Source: Prosthecobacter vanneervenii (GTDB taxonomy: Bacteria; Verrucomicrobiota; Verrucomicrobiia; Verrucomicrobiales; Verrucomicrobiaceae). Taken from it: DNA of 64,000 bases. Location: assembly GCF_014203095.1 (NCBI RefSeq), contig NZ_JACHIG010000016.1, forward strand, positions 28,401 to 92,400. Direction: 5' to 3'. The translations under genes were made by a program, and so were the position numbers. Under the pieces are notes generated by a model, which ran no database searches, had not been told where the DNA came from, and saw only the letters and a program-made list of their open reading frames with translations. Below, in pieces: positions 35,615-43,341 of the stretch (positions within the stretch are counted from its first letter, which is position 1; each line of letters begins with the position of its first letter).

Positions 35615-35684
35615 GGACGGCTCTAAATCGAGTCAAGCGGATGGCCCGCGGTGGTTTTGAGCACTGAACAGGCTGAATTCCGCC

Positions 35685-37016
35685 ATGAATCTTCAAACTC
35701 ATCTTGGAGGTTTGCCCCCTGAGCCGTGCCGCCCTCGGCTGGGGAGGATGCTTATATGCCTGCTTCTCGGGTTTACGTCACTCAGCCTGCAGGCGAGTGA
35801 AGGGCCGGAACTCTTCTCGATCGAAACGGGCGTTGGTCCACTCCTGATTTTCGTGAGGCCCGAGGACAGGGACGGAAAGCCCTTCGGAGGCGGATCGAGA
35901 AAGCGCACAGAGAGCATTTTTGCTTGGACTGCGGGCGATCCCGGGCCGCCGCAACGAGTGATGCGCTGCGATGCTCCGCCGCCGCGATTTCTCCACCGCA
36001 TCAAGCAGCACGTGGTGCTGATCCGTTATGACGACAGGCTGCAGCTGCTGGACCTGAAGGCTGGAAAGATGGAGCGGCTTCTCAAGGCAGAAGAGCCGAG
36101 CGATCTCGTGCGTACGGATGGGGACACGATTTACTTTCTGCGGCAGACCGTCCGGTGCGAGTCCTATGGTTACCGGCTGAAGACCCTGGATGGAAAGACG
36201 GTGCTGGATGAGTGGTATAGACCCAGGGACCGCTTGTGTGCCTACACTGCCGGTGATGCACCGAAAACAGCCGAGCTGGCGGAGCCGTTCATCGAGGCAG
36301 TATTGCAGCATGACGAGGAAGGGTTCTGGGTGGTGACGGCGGAAACCCAGCCGCGTCTTCTGCATCTGACCACACACGGGAGGATCACGGACATGCTGCC
36401 CTGGCAGGCGGACTGGGCGGTCTGCGAGGCCAAGTTCTTGTTGTCTCCGGATGCCAGGCACATTGCGCTTTCGATCCTGCGCATGGACCAGGATTTTCAT
36501 GGGTGCCGGGACTTGGTGGTAATGAGCCGCGAGAAGAAAGCCATCCTTAAAACGGTGAGAGACGTCGATCTGCGAAACTCTATCCTAGACAGTTCGACAC
36601 CTAGCATCCGGATGGAGTGGCTTGGCCGCAATACCCTGCAGTTCGGAACGAACTTCAGCTTCAATGGCCAAGTGCTCAACGTGGACACATCAGCCATCAG
36701 CGAGTCGTCTGCTTCCAAGCCAGATCTGCGGCAGGTGACGGCTGATCAGCGCGTGGTGGCGGGGAAATTTGAAACGACGTTTGGCCAGGTGTGGTTTGGC
36801 CATGACAAAGAGCTCGCGGGCAGCGTGCTGAACGCCAAGGGGGACTGGGTTTCCGCGTGTCTGGAGTTCAGTCCTGATGCGCAGTGGGCTGCGCTGACCT
36901 CGTCGGATCTGGACTGCGTGGTCGTTTTGGATGGGGAGAAAAGAAGCAGGCGCCGTCTCATCGACGGCTGGTGCTCCGACCTTGAATGGCTGGGTGGGTG
37001 GGGCGTGAAGCCATGA
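35685..37016 (+). CDS. Exported protein of unknown function, possibly a beta-propeller
   Basis: A 443-residue protein with a hydrophobic N-terminal segment (about residues 22-37, MLICLLLGFTSLSLQASEG) that looks like a signal peptide with a long n-region; the alternative ATG at 35748 would give a standard signal but has its GGGGAGG directly against it. The mature part is rich in beta-strand repeats (VLIRYDDRLQLLDLKAG, HIALSILRM, WAALTSSD) reminiscent of TolB/WD40-like propellers. No catalytic motif seen. It is convergent with a phosphoesterase gene. Confidence 0.65.
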   Translation: MNLQTHLGGLPPEPCRPRLGRMLICLLLGFTSLSLQASEGPELFSIETGVGPLLIFVRPEDRDGKPFGGGSRKRTESIFAWTAGDPGPPQRVMRCDAPPPRFLHRIKQHVVLIRYDDRLQLLDLKAGKMERLLKAEEPSDLVRTDGDTIYFLRQTVRCESYGYRLKTLDGKTVLDEWYRPRDRLCAYTAGDAPKTAELAEPFIEAVLQHDEEGFWVVTAETQPRLLHLTTHGRITDMLPWQADWAVCEAKFLLSPDARHIALSILRMDQDFHGCRDLVVMSREKKAILKTVRDVDLRNSILDSSTPSIRMEWLGRNTLQFGTNFSFNGQVLNVDTSAISESSASKPDLRQVTADQRVVAGKFETTFGQVWFGHDKELAGSVLNAKGDWVSACLEFSPDAQWAALTSSDLDCVVVLDGEKRSRRRLIDGWCSDLEWLGGWGVKP

Positions 37017-37039
37017 CCCTGGGCGGCGGGAGTGAGGGA

Positions 37040-37966
37040 TCAGACGAACCGGATCACATGCTTCTGCCCGTGCTCTTCATGGGCAGGGTTCAGGGCGCGG
37101 AGCTCGAATTCGGCGCGGTCTGAGTTGATGCGCACGATGACCCAGCCGTTGGGGCGCTTGGGATTGAAGGTGTAGGCCACGGGGGGCAGGTTGATGAGCG
37201 GGAGGCCGGTCTTCTCGTGCTTGGATTTCATCCAATTGTGGGTGTGGCCGTAGATGAAGCCCTGGACCTTGGGGTAGGAGGCCATGAGGTCAAAGAGGGG
37301 ATCGCTGTCCTGCAGGCAGGTCCCTTTCACATTGTCGGGCATGCTGGCCTGCATGGGATTGTGGTGCGCGACGACGAAGGTGGGCTTGTTGGGCGCGTTG
37401 CGCAGCTCGCGCTCGATCCATACGAGCTGCTGCTCGCCGAGGCGGCCCGGGGTTTTGTTGACGATGTCCAGGGAGTCGAGCAGCACCCAGTTCACCTGCG
37501 CGCTGGTGACGGTGGCCACGTGCTTGTCCGGCACGTTCATGGGGCGCTCGGCATTGGGTGGCGGCGGGCCGACGATGACGTTGAGGAAGTTGTTGCGGTG
37601 GTCGTGGTTTCCCAGCGTGCAGTGGATCTGGATGGACTGCTCCCGCAGGGCCTGCATGCAGTGGGTGAAGGTCACGTAGTCCTCGGTCTTGCCGTCGAGG
37701 TAGGCGCAGTCGCCATTGACGATGAGGCCAAAGGGCTTCTGGCCGATCTTGAGCACCTGGTTGGCGCAGCGGCGCAGGTTTTCCGCCATGCAGACACCGC
37801 GTGCGTTGAGCGTCTCGTCCGCAGCGATGTGGGGGTCTGAAAAAAGCACCCAGATCTGCTCGGGAATCTCCAGGGCGGAGAGCTGCGTGGCGGCGGAGCC
37901 CAGGACGGCGGCGGCGCTGTGCTGCAAAAAACTGCGGCGGGAGAGAGGTGGCAGGGTGATTGGCAT
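37040..37966 (-). CDS. Metallophosphoesterase (calcineurin-like), Tat-exported
   Basis: A 308-residue enzyme. A Tat-type signal (LSRRSFLQHSAAAVLG) is followed by the five metallophosphoesterase blocks: SDPHIA, NGDCAYLDG, GNHDHR, VAHHNPM and GHTHNW. These bind two metal ions and hydrolyse phosphomono- or diesters in the periplasm. It lies 62 bases upstream of nothing essential on its own strand and converges with the propeller-like gene; upp is in the same direction upstream. The precise substrate is unknown. Confidence 0.92.
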   Translation of the reverse strand: MPITLPPLSRRSFLQHSAAAVLGSAATQLSALEIPEQIWVLFSDPHIAADETLNARGVCMAENLRRCANQVLKIGQKPFGLIVNGDCAYLDGKTEDYVTFTHCMQALREQSIQIHCTLGNHDHRNNFLNVIVGPPPPNAERPMNVPDKHVATVTSAQVNWVLLDSLDIVNKTPGRLGEQQLVWIERELRNAPNKPTFVVAHHNPMQASMPDNVKGTCLQDSDPLFDLMASYPKVQGFIYGHTHNWMKSKHEKTGLPLINLPPVAYTFNPKRPNGWVIVRINSDRAEFELRALNPAHEEHGQKHVIRFV

Positions 37967-38028
37967 GGGGAAAAGAAACGGAGGCTGGAGGCCGGTTTGT
38001 GCGCGCAGGATGCGATGAGTTATGCGGC

Positions 38029-38652
38029 TCAGGTGCCGAAGTAGCGATCCCCTGCATCACCGAGACCGGGGACGATGTAGCTGCGCTCGTTGAGGCCGTC
38101 GTCGATGGCGGCGGTGAAGACCGGGATGTCTGGATGCGTCCGCGCCATGGCGGCCAGGCCCTCCGGGCAGCTGACCACGCAGATGAGCGTGATGCGCGCG
38201 GCCCCGGCCTCCTTGAGCTGGCGTGCTGCCTCGCAGGCGCTGCCGCCGGTGGCCAGCATGGGGTCCAGCAGGAAGACATCTGCTTCGGGTAGGCTGGCGG
38301 GCAGGTTGGCGTAGTAGGCGTGGGGCAGGGCGGTCTCTTCGTTGCGTTTGATGCCCACATGGGCCACCACAGCCTCGGGTACCAGCGGCAGAATGCCATC
38401 CAGCAGGCCCAGTCCGGCGCGCAGGATGGGCACGCAGACCAGCGGGCGTGCGAGCTGCGCGCCCTGCGTCTGGGCCAGCGGGGTCTGCACCTGCGTGGGC
38501 TGCACCGGCAGGCCGCTCGTGGCCTGGATGAAAAGGATGCGCGCCAGGTGATTGAGGTGCCGCCGAAAGTCGTGCGAGGATGTGCCCACGGCACGGATGG
38601 CGGCGAGGTGACACTGGGCCAGAGGATGCTGGACGACGACAGGCTGCTGCAT
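38029..38652 (-). CDS. upp: Uracil phosphoribosyltransferase
   Basis: A 207-residue enzyme that makes UMP from uracil and PRPP in pyrimidine salvage. VPILRAGLGLLDGI and the PRPP-binding loop FLLDPMLATGGSA are characteristic, and the chain ends with GLGDAGDRYFGT, the uracil-binding C-terminus of UPRT. The ATG at 38650-38652 gives the standard length of the family (about 208). It is divergent from a lipoprotein gene. Confidence 0.95.
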   Translation of the reverse strand: MQQPVVVQHPLAQCHLAAIRAVGTSSHDFRRHLNHLARILFIQATSGLPVQPTQVQTPLAQTQGAQLARPLVCVPILRAGLGLLDGILPLVPEAVVAHVGIKRNEETALPHAYYANLPASLPEADVFLLDPMLATGGSACEAARQLKEAGAARITLICVVSCPEGLAAMARTHPDIPVFTAAIDDGLNERSYIVPGLGDAGDRYFGT

Positions 38653-38730
38653 GCGGAGCACTGTGCCGCGTTTGCTGGTGCTGGCAAAGTTTTCCACCAC
38701 CTGCAATGACGTTCATGTTAGCATACAGGC

Positions 38731-39225
38731 ATGAAAACACGAACCGGCGTGCTGGTGCTACTGGCATTCACCTTGGCGGCATGCGACACCCCCACGCAGC
38801 ATGGATCGAGCTACTACGATCCGTCCAGCGGTCCGCCACCGTCTGGCACAGGCAGCGCTCCCCGCAGCAAGAGCATCGCCGAGATGGCGGGCAGCAGTGG
38901 CGCGCCTGTACCGCGTGGAGGCTACGCTCAGGGCTCGGGGCCCACGGCCATGCCGGGCGGGAATCAGTTCATGTACCAGCAGAATGTGTCTGGCCCGTTT
39001 GGCGGCAGCAGTTCCACGGGAGTGATCAATGCCTACGGCGGCGTGCAGAGCTATCAGACGATTGGCAACATGCCCGTTTACCCCGGCATGGCAGTGCCGG
39101 GGTACAGGCCAGGCCGGCGCTCCTATGGCAATCTGCCCACGCAGCCGGTGTATGTGCCCGGCGTGAACGGGGCGGCGGGCTACTACATCAATCCGAGCAC
39201 GGGGGCGAGGGTGCCGGGGCCGTAG
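38731..39225 (+). CDS. Putative lipoprotein, Gly/Ser/Pro-rich
   Basis: A 164-residue protein whose signal sequence ends in the lipobox LAAC (residues about 16-19). The mature chain is low-complexity, rich in Gly, Ser, Pro and Tyr (QHGSSYYDPSSG, NPSTGARVPGP), and probably extended on the cell surface. No domain recognised. It ends six bases before the stop of the convergent DedA gene. Confidence 0.75.
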   Translation: MKTRTGVLVLLAFTLAACDTPTQHGSSYYDPSSGPPPSGTGSAPRSKSIAEMAGSSGAPVPRGGYAQGSGPTAMPGGNQFMYQQNVSGPFGGSSSTGVINAYGGVQSYQTIGNMPVYPGMAVPGYRPGRRSYGNLPTQPVYVPGVNGAAGYYINPSTGARVPGP

Positions 39226-39231
39226 AGAGAC

Positions 39232-39888
39232 TCAGACGTCCTCGCCTTTGGCCGCTTGCGCCCTTTTCGCCTCGGCCTTGTGCTTGAGTACCTCAAACAC
39301 TATGGGCAGCAGGGAAACCACGATGATGAGGACAAAGACCAGCTTGAGGTTGTTCTTGATGATGGGGATGCTGCCGAGGAAGTAGCCGGCGATGGTGAAG
39401 CTGAGCACCCAGAGCAGGCCGCCGCCGAGGCTGTAGCAGAGGAAGCGGCGGTAGTCCATTCGCCCAAAGCCGGCGGTGAAAGGGGCGAAGGTGCGCACGA
39501 TGGGAACGAAGCGGGCCAGGATGATGGCCTTGCCACCATGCTTCACAAAGAAGGCCTCCGTTTTGGCCAGGTAGTCGCGCTTGAACCAGCGCTGATTCAC
39601 GATCCAGCCGCCCGCCTTGCGGCCGATCCAGTAGTTGAGGTTGTCGCCGATGATGGCGGCGCACATGAGCAGGGGAATGATGAACTCAATACGGATGAGG
39701 CCCTGTGCGGAGAGCGCGCCCACAGCAAAGAGCAGAGAGTCTCCGGGAAGGAAGGGCGTGGCCACCAGACCAGTCTCGCAAAACACGATGGCAAACAGCA
39801 GCGCGTAAATCATGGCACCATGATCCTGCGCGAAGGTCTGCAGGTGTTTGTCGATATGGAGGACGAAGTCGAGGATCTGGGAAATCAT
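39232..39888 (-). CDS. DedA-family membrane protein
   Basis: A 218-residue integral membrane protein of the DedA/SNARE-associated (VTT) family, which is now linked to undecaprenyl-phosphate or phospholipid flipping. Key stretches are FCETGLVATPFLPGDSLLF, GDNLNYWIGRKAG, and FVPIVRTFAPFTAGFGRMDYRRF with the conserved Arg and Pro. GGGLLWVLSFTIAGYFLG is the late helix. The ATG at 39888 gives the usual length. C-terminus is short and positively charged. Confidence 0.93.
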   Translation of the reverse strand: MISQILDFVLHIDKHLQTFAQDHGAMIYALLFAIVFCETGLVATPFLPGDSLLFAVGALSAQGLIRIEFIIPLLMCAAIIGDNLNYWIGRKAGGWIVNQRWFKRDYLAKTEAFFVKHGGKAIILARFVPIVRTFAPFTAGFGRMDYRRFLCYSLGGGLLWVLSFTIAGYFLGSIPIIKNNLKLVFVLIIVVSLLPIVFEVLKHKAEAKRAQAAKGEDV

Positions 39889-40065
39889 GGCCGCCGAATC
39901 TCCGGTGTCAGCGCGGTGCGGCAAACGAAAACTCATGCCGAATCCGTCGAAGGGCCAAAAAGCGGCTGAGCACGCCGATACAGCACGCAGGGTACGGTTT
40001 TTTACCATGGCAAAACGGTGAGGATGCCGCTTGCCAAAGGGGAGGAATGCTGAAACAAATCAGGC

Positions 40066-40548
40066 ATGGAATCCCATGAAGTGATCAGCAAGGCCGTCGA
40101 GAAGACCAGCTTCAAAGAGGTGGCGGCACAGATGGGTGTCTCCTTATCGCTCGCTTACAAATGGTCGCAGCCCGATGAGCAGCAGGGCAGCGGCACGTCC
40201 AATCCGCTGGACCGAGTGCGCCAGCTCTATGAGATCACTCAGGATCCGCAGCTCATTCAGTGGCTGTGCCACAAGGCGAACGGCGTCTTCGTGCAAAACC
40301 CCACCACCGGCGGGCCGCGCGGCATGGAGCTCATGCCTGCCACTCAGGAGATCGTGCAGCAGTTTGCCGACCTGCTCACCGCCATCAGTCATGCGGCCTC
40401 GGACAATCATATCAATGCCAAGGAGGCCGAGCACATCCGCAGCGTGTGGGATGAGCTGAAGCGCTTTACCGAAGGCTTTGTGCGTCTCTGCGAGAAGGGG
40501 GATTTTGGCCACCTTGCGGACGAGATCAAAACCCATCGCCCCAAGTAA
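40066..40548 (+). CDS. Phage CII-like (CP76 family) DNA-binding regulator
   Basis: A 160-residue protein. Residues about 12-34 (TSFKEVAAQMGVSLSLAYKW) form a helix-turn-helix; DRVRQLYEITQDPQLIQWLCHKANGVFV resembles the Phage_CP76 family (P2 CII-like regulators). The C-terminal half is helical (IVQQFADLLTAISHA, EAEHIRSVWDELKRF). Relatives are also found as stand-alone chromosomal regulators, and there is no other phage gene here, so this is more likely a domesticated regulator. Target unknown. The cupin gene follows after 31 bases. Confidence 0.75.
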   Translation: MESHEVISKAVEKTSFKEVAAQMGVSLSLAYKWSQPDEQQGSGTSNPLDRVRQLYEITQDPQLIQWLCHKANGVFVQNPTTGGPRGMELMPATQEIVQQFADLLTAISHAASDNHINAKEAEHIRSVWDELKRFTEGFVRLCEKGDFGHLADEIKTHRPK

Positions 40549-40579
40549 GCCGGAAGGCTTTTGAGCCCATTTCTCTGAC

Positions 40580-40948
40580 ATGTCTGCTACCGGTCCGCTT
40601 CTCATCCGCCACGAAGGCCATACACCGCGAGAGCGCAGCACCTGCGGCTGGCGGGACCGGCTGATCAGCCGGGAGGACGTGGAGCTAAACCCCGCCGCGT
40701 GGGCGCATGCGGTGGACATTGACGGCGCCAAGCTGCACTACCATAAGCGCTCCACGGAGCTCTACTATGTATTGGAAGGCGGAGGCACGGTGGTGCTGGA
40801 TGGCGTGGAGCAGCCTGTGAGCAAGGGCTCGCTGGTGCATATCCCGCCCGGTGTGGTGCATGGGGCCCGTGGCAAGATGCGCGTACTGGTGGTTGGGATA
40901 CCCGACATCGCCGAAGACGATTATTTTGAGGCGAAAGAGGAGGGCTGA
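40580..40948 (+). CDS. Cupin-domain protein
   Basis: A 122-residue single-domain cupin. The first half-motif is around LHYHKRSTELYYVLEGGGTV (His pair and Glu), the second around VHIPPGVVHGARG. These residues bind a metal ion. Small cupins serve as isomerases, dioxygenases or regulators; the substrate is not predictable. It follows the CII-like gene closely, so the two may be one transcript. Confidence 0.85.
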   Translation: MSATGPLLIRHEGHTPRERSTCGWRDRLISREDVELNPAAWAHAVDIDGAKLHYHKRSTELYYVLEGGGTVVLDGVEQPVSKGSLVHIPPGVVHGARGKMRVLVVGIPDIAEDDYFEAKEEG

Positions 40949-41057
40949 GAGCCGCAAGATTCGGCAAGGGGCTTGGCCTGAATCATGCTCGGGTGTGGGC
41001 CTACGGTGCTTAAATCTTTGTTTGCACCTGGCAGAATTACTATTTAGCTAGAGAGCG

Positions 41058-41519
41058 ATGAAAACAAAAATCTACAGCCTGCTGATTGCTCTGCTTATGG
41101 TTCTGGGAATGGGAACGGTCACCGTTGCCACGGCCTCAGACTTCGCCACCGACGTCAATATGAATCACCCCTTGGCCGGATTGCGCCCCGCCATGGACTT
41201 CCGAGGCCGCTACCCTGCGTTGCTAAAAAGCATGCGCGCCGGACACGTGTACTCTATTTCTCCAGACAATGTGCAGAGATACGGCTACCCCACGCTTGGC
41301 AAATACAATGGCCAGGTTTACTGGATGGTGCCGGTGCAGTTCTACACTTTGGGTGGAGACACCTCCTACCAGCAGTTGAGCGATGACGGTCGGCCGCTTC
41401 CTCGTATTTCCCGCTCTCGCTACAGCGCTTCCCGCCAGACCACCGATGCCTACGCCTGCGTCCGCAATGGCGTTGTGGAGCACTGGATCTACAAGATTTC
41501 TAAAGCGCCGATTCGCTGA
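41058..41519 (+). CDS. Small exported protein of unknown function
   Basis: A 153-residue protein with a clear signal peptide (MKTKIYSLLIALLMVLGMGT, cleavage probably after ATA). The mature domain of about 125 residues is rich in Tyr, Arg and Ser, with YGYPTLGKYNGQVYWMVPVQF as a beta-like core. I do not recognise a family. A strong terminator follows at 41550. Confidence 0.7.
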   Translation: MKTKIYSLLIALLMVLGMGTVTVATASDFATDVNMNHPLAGLRPAMDFRGRYPALLKSMRAGHVYSISPDNVQRYGYPTLGKYNGQVYWMVPVQFYTLGGDTSYQQLSDDGRPLPRISRSRYSASRQTTDAYACVRNGVVEHWIYKISKAPIR

Positions 41520-41549
41520 TTTTAAAAAAGTCGAATTTTTGCTCTCTTT

Positions 41550-41582
41550 AGGGTCCATGCTACAAGCTTGGACCCTTTTTTG
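41550..41582 (+). terminator. Intrinsic terminator of the 41058 gene
   Basis: AGGGTCCA (41550-41557) pairs with 41569-41576 and is followed directly by a run of T to 41581. The hairpin lies between the exported-protein gene and the insertion sequence. Confidence 0.8.
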
Positions 41583-41603
41583 TTATCATAGGTTTGAAGC
41601 TTA

Positions 41604-41629
41604 GACCGGTTCTCAGAAAGGATGTCATA
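41604..41629. repeat. IS630 terminal inverted repeat (left)
   Basis: Twenty-six bases from 41604 match the reverse complement of 42703-42728 at 24 positions. The mismatches lie at the sixth and third bases before the shared ATGTCATA. Confidence 0.9.
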
Positions 41630-42662
41630 AACTGGTCTTTGCGCGGCACTGGGACTGAAGGATGGAGGGCTGGTCGATCATGGAGCGCAGGGCTTCCATA
41701 AGCCGGTCCTGCAGTTGTCTGGAGTTTTTGGCGATCCAGCCGTTGAACCAGTCGGCCTTCAGGCGCAGCCACAGGCGTTCGATGGCGTTGAGATCTGGCG
41801 AGCGCGCCGGCAGATACTCTGGCTGAAAGTGATACCAGTTGAGCCGCTTGACCTTGTGCCAGGAGGCATTGTCGAGCACCACAATGGCGCGACGCCCCTC
41901 CACCGCCGGGTTCTCCTGGGCCAGAGCATCGAGGAACACCTGGAAGCTTTCGCTGTCGCAGAGGTTGAAGAGCATCGTGGTCAGCCGCCCATCCGCAGGA
42001 CATACTGCACCAAAGACGTTGTGGCGGATATGTTCGCCTAGGTAGGGCGAGAGGCGCACCTTGCCGATCTTCGTCCAAGTGCGCCGCGGACGCGGGTCGC
42101 CTTCAAAGCCGCTTTCATCGCAAAACCACACGTCGGTCTGCGGATCCTCCTGCCAAGCGCGCAGCTTGACGCAGAAGGCCTCGCGCAGTTCCTCGTCCTG
42201 CTTGAGCGGCCAGGGACGCGGCACCTTGAGCTTGTAGTCCTGTTCGTGAAGATAGCGCACCGTGGTGCTGTAGCCGAGCTGAGTTTGCAGGTGTTCCTTG
42301 ATCCAGCCGTGGAGCTTGACCGCTGTCCAGTGTGACTGCCCGGCCAGGGAGGGATCTTCAATGAGCGGCACGATCTTCTCGGCCACCTGTGCCTTGGGCA
42401 GGATGCGCCGCCGTCCGCTGCTGCGCCCGGGGATGAGTCCGTCAAGACCGGCGAGGTTGAAGGCCTGAATCAAACGCAGCACATGCCGCAGGCTGAAGCG
42501 TGAGAGCGCAGAGACCTCCTCGCGGCTTTTGCCTTCGTAAAGCCAAAGCAGGGCCTGCAGCCGACGGAAACCTTTTTTGGTGGGGGTGCAATCCATGGCA
42601 ACGCGCACTTCATCATGAGTCGCGTTGTCCACATTGAGCTCGATGCACGGGCGGGCCACCAC
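41625..42662 (-). CDS. IS630-family transposase
   Basis: A 345-residue transposase starting at a GTG. An N-terminal helix-turn-helix region (about residues 30-110) with SLRHVLRLIQAFNLAGLDGLIPGRSSG precedes the DDE catalytic domain: first Asp in VWFCDESGFE, second in IVVLDNASWHK, and the Glu in LPARSPDLNAIERLW. All three acidic residues are present and no frameshift is seen, so it may be active. It fills nearly the whole element. Confidence 0.95.
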   Translation of the reverse strand: MVARPCIELNVDNATHDEVRVAMDCTPTKKGFRRLQALLWLYEGKSREEVSALSRFSLRHVLRLIQAFNLAGLDGLIPGRSSGRRRILPKAQVAEKIVPLIEDPSLAGQSHWTAVKLHGWIKEHLQTQLGYSTTVRYLHEQDYKLKVPRPWPLKQDEELREAFCVKLRAWQEDPQTDVWFCDESGFEGDPRPRRTWTKIGKVRLSPYLGEHIRHNVFGAVCPADGRLTTMLFNLCDSESFQVFLDALAQENPAVEGRRAIVVLDNASWHKVKRLNWYHFQPEYLPARSPDLNAIERLWLRLKADWFNGWIAKNSRQLQDRLMEALRSMIDQPSILQSQCRAKTSL

Positions 42663-42702
42663 CGCCTATTCATTACCATAATTCTAAAATGTACAGCCCG
42701 AA

Positions 42703-42728
42703 TATGACATTCTTTTTGAGAACCGGTC
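42703..42728. repeat. IS630 terminal inverted repeat (right)
   Basis: Partner of 41604-41629, ending GAGAACCGGTC and followed by the TA target duplicate at 42729-42730. Confidence 0.9.
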
Positions 42729-43012
42729 TAAATCTCCATCGCCGCTGGGGGGCATTACGGGAAAGAATGATTTCAGGTTGTTTAGTTCATACAGTATTGT
42801 TTTACAATGAAATAGAGAGGTAATTCTGAAAAAGGAACGAGCATAAATACCTCGTTGCGCTGTGAAAACACCTACGAATCGTTAATTGGCCGACGCCTCT
42901 GCATAGGCTTTATCGCAGTCGCGTCGAGCACTTTAAAAACGATAAATATCACTGGACCATCCCAGGAAACATAATTTTATTATAAATATTCAGATCCAAT
43001 AAATTTATCATT
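42729..43012 (+). promoter_or_regulatory. AT-rich leader/promoter region of the carrier-protein operon
   Basis: The 284 bases between the insertion sequence and the carrier-protein gene are clearly richer in A+T than the surrounding genes, especially 42775-42830 and 42935-43012. TATAAA near 42981 could be a -10 element but I find no matching -35 at normal spacing, and there is no strong ribosome binding site before the ATG at 43013. No gene is visible. The IS has inserted at the upstream edge of this region and may have cut or supplied control sequence. Confidence 0.5.
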
Positions 43013-43267
43013 ATGAGCGAAGCAGCCGTCAGCACCCTCATCCCTGACATCAAAGAAATCCTGGCCCAGCACGGCCGGTTCCCCGTGGAGAACCTGTCCG
43101 GGGCCGATGATCTCTACAACGCAGGGCTGACATCCTTGGCCACTGTAGCGGTGATGCTGGCGCTGGAGGACAAGTTTAACGTAGAGTTTCCCGATACCAT
43201 GATTGGCCGCCGCACCTTCCGGAGCATGGAGTCGATCGCGGAAGCGATCACCCAGCTCGCGGCCTGA
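43013..43267 (+). CDS. Carrier protein (ACP-like) of the aminoacyl-carrier-protein system
   Basis: An 84-residue four-helix carrier protein. The phosphopantetheine attachment site is S41 in LYNAGLTSLATV; the usual DSL is replaced by TSL, a variant I associate with carrier proteins that work with amino acid:[carrier protein] ligases in rhizobia. MLALEDKFNVEFPD and RRTFRSMESI are the following helices. It is the first gene of an operon with an acyl-CoA-dehydrogenase-like protein and the ligase. It would hold an amino acid, probably glycine or alanine, as a thioester. The identity is firm as a carrier protein; the cargo is inference from the ligase. Confidence 0.88.
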   Translation: MSEAAVSTLIPDIKEILAQHGRFPVENLSGADDLYNAGLTSLATVAVMLALEDKFNVEFPDTMIGRRTFRSMESIAEAITQLAA

Positions 43268-43287
43268 ACCTCCCTCCCACTAAACCC

Positions 43288-43341
43288 ATGCGTGATTTCA
43301 TCGAAACCGCCATCCTTCACCCCTGCCACCCACTGCCGTGA
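43288..43341 (+). CDS. Possible 17-residue leader ORF between carrier protein and dehydrogenase
   Basis: A short frame from the ATG at 43288 (MRDFIETAILHPCHPLP) ends with a TGA that overlaps the GTG start of the dehydrogenase gene as GTGA. It could couple translation of the two genes, or be chance. No ribosome binding site is evident. Alternatively the dehydrogenase start lies elsewhere and this is non-coding. Confidence 0.25.
   Translation: MRDFIETAILHPCHPLP

Larger units (their letters stand above)
41604..42728 (-). mobile_element. IS630-family insertion sequence, 1125 bp, apparently complete
   Basis: The element is bounded by 26-base inverted repeats beginning GACCGGTTCTCA, with two mismatches between the ends. 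TA dinucleotides at 41602-41603 and 42729-42730 flank it, the target duplication expected for IS630/Tc1-mariner elements. It contains one full-length transposase gene on the minus strand. It sits 284 bases upstream of the carrier-protein operon. Confidence 0.92.

Noticed and set aside
40066..42728. Region with a CII-like regulator and a transposase as a possible prophage or genomic island
   Set aside because: No integrase, phage structural gene or attachment repeat is present; the IS has its own ends and TA duplicates.
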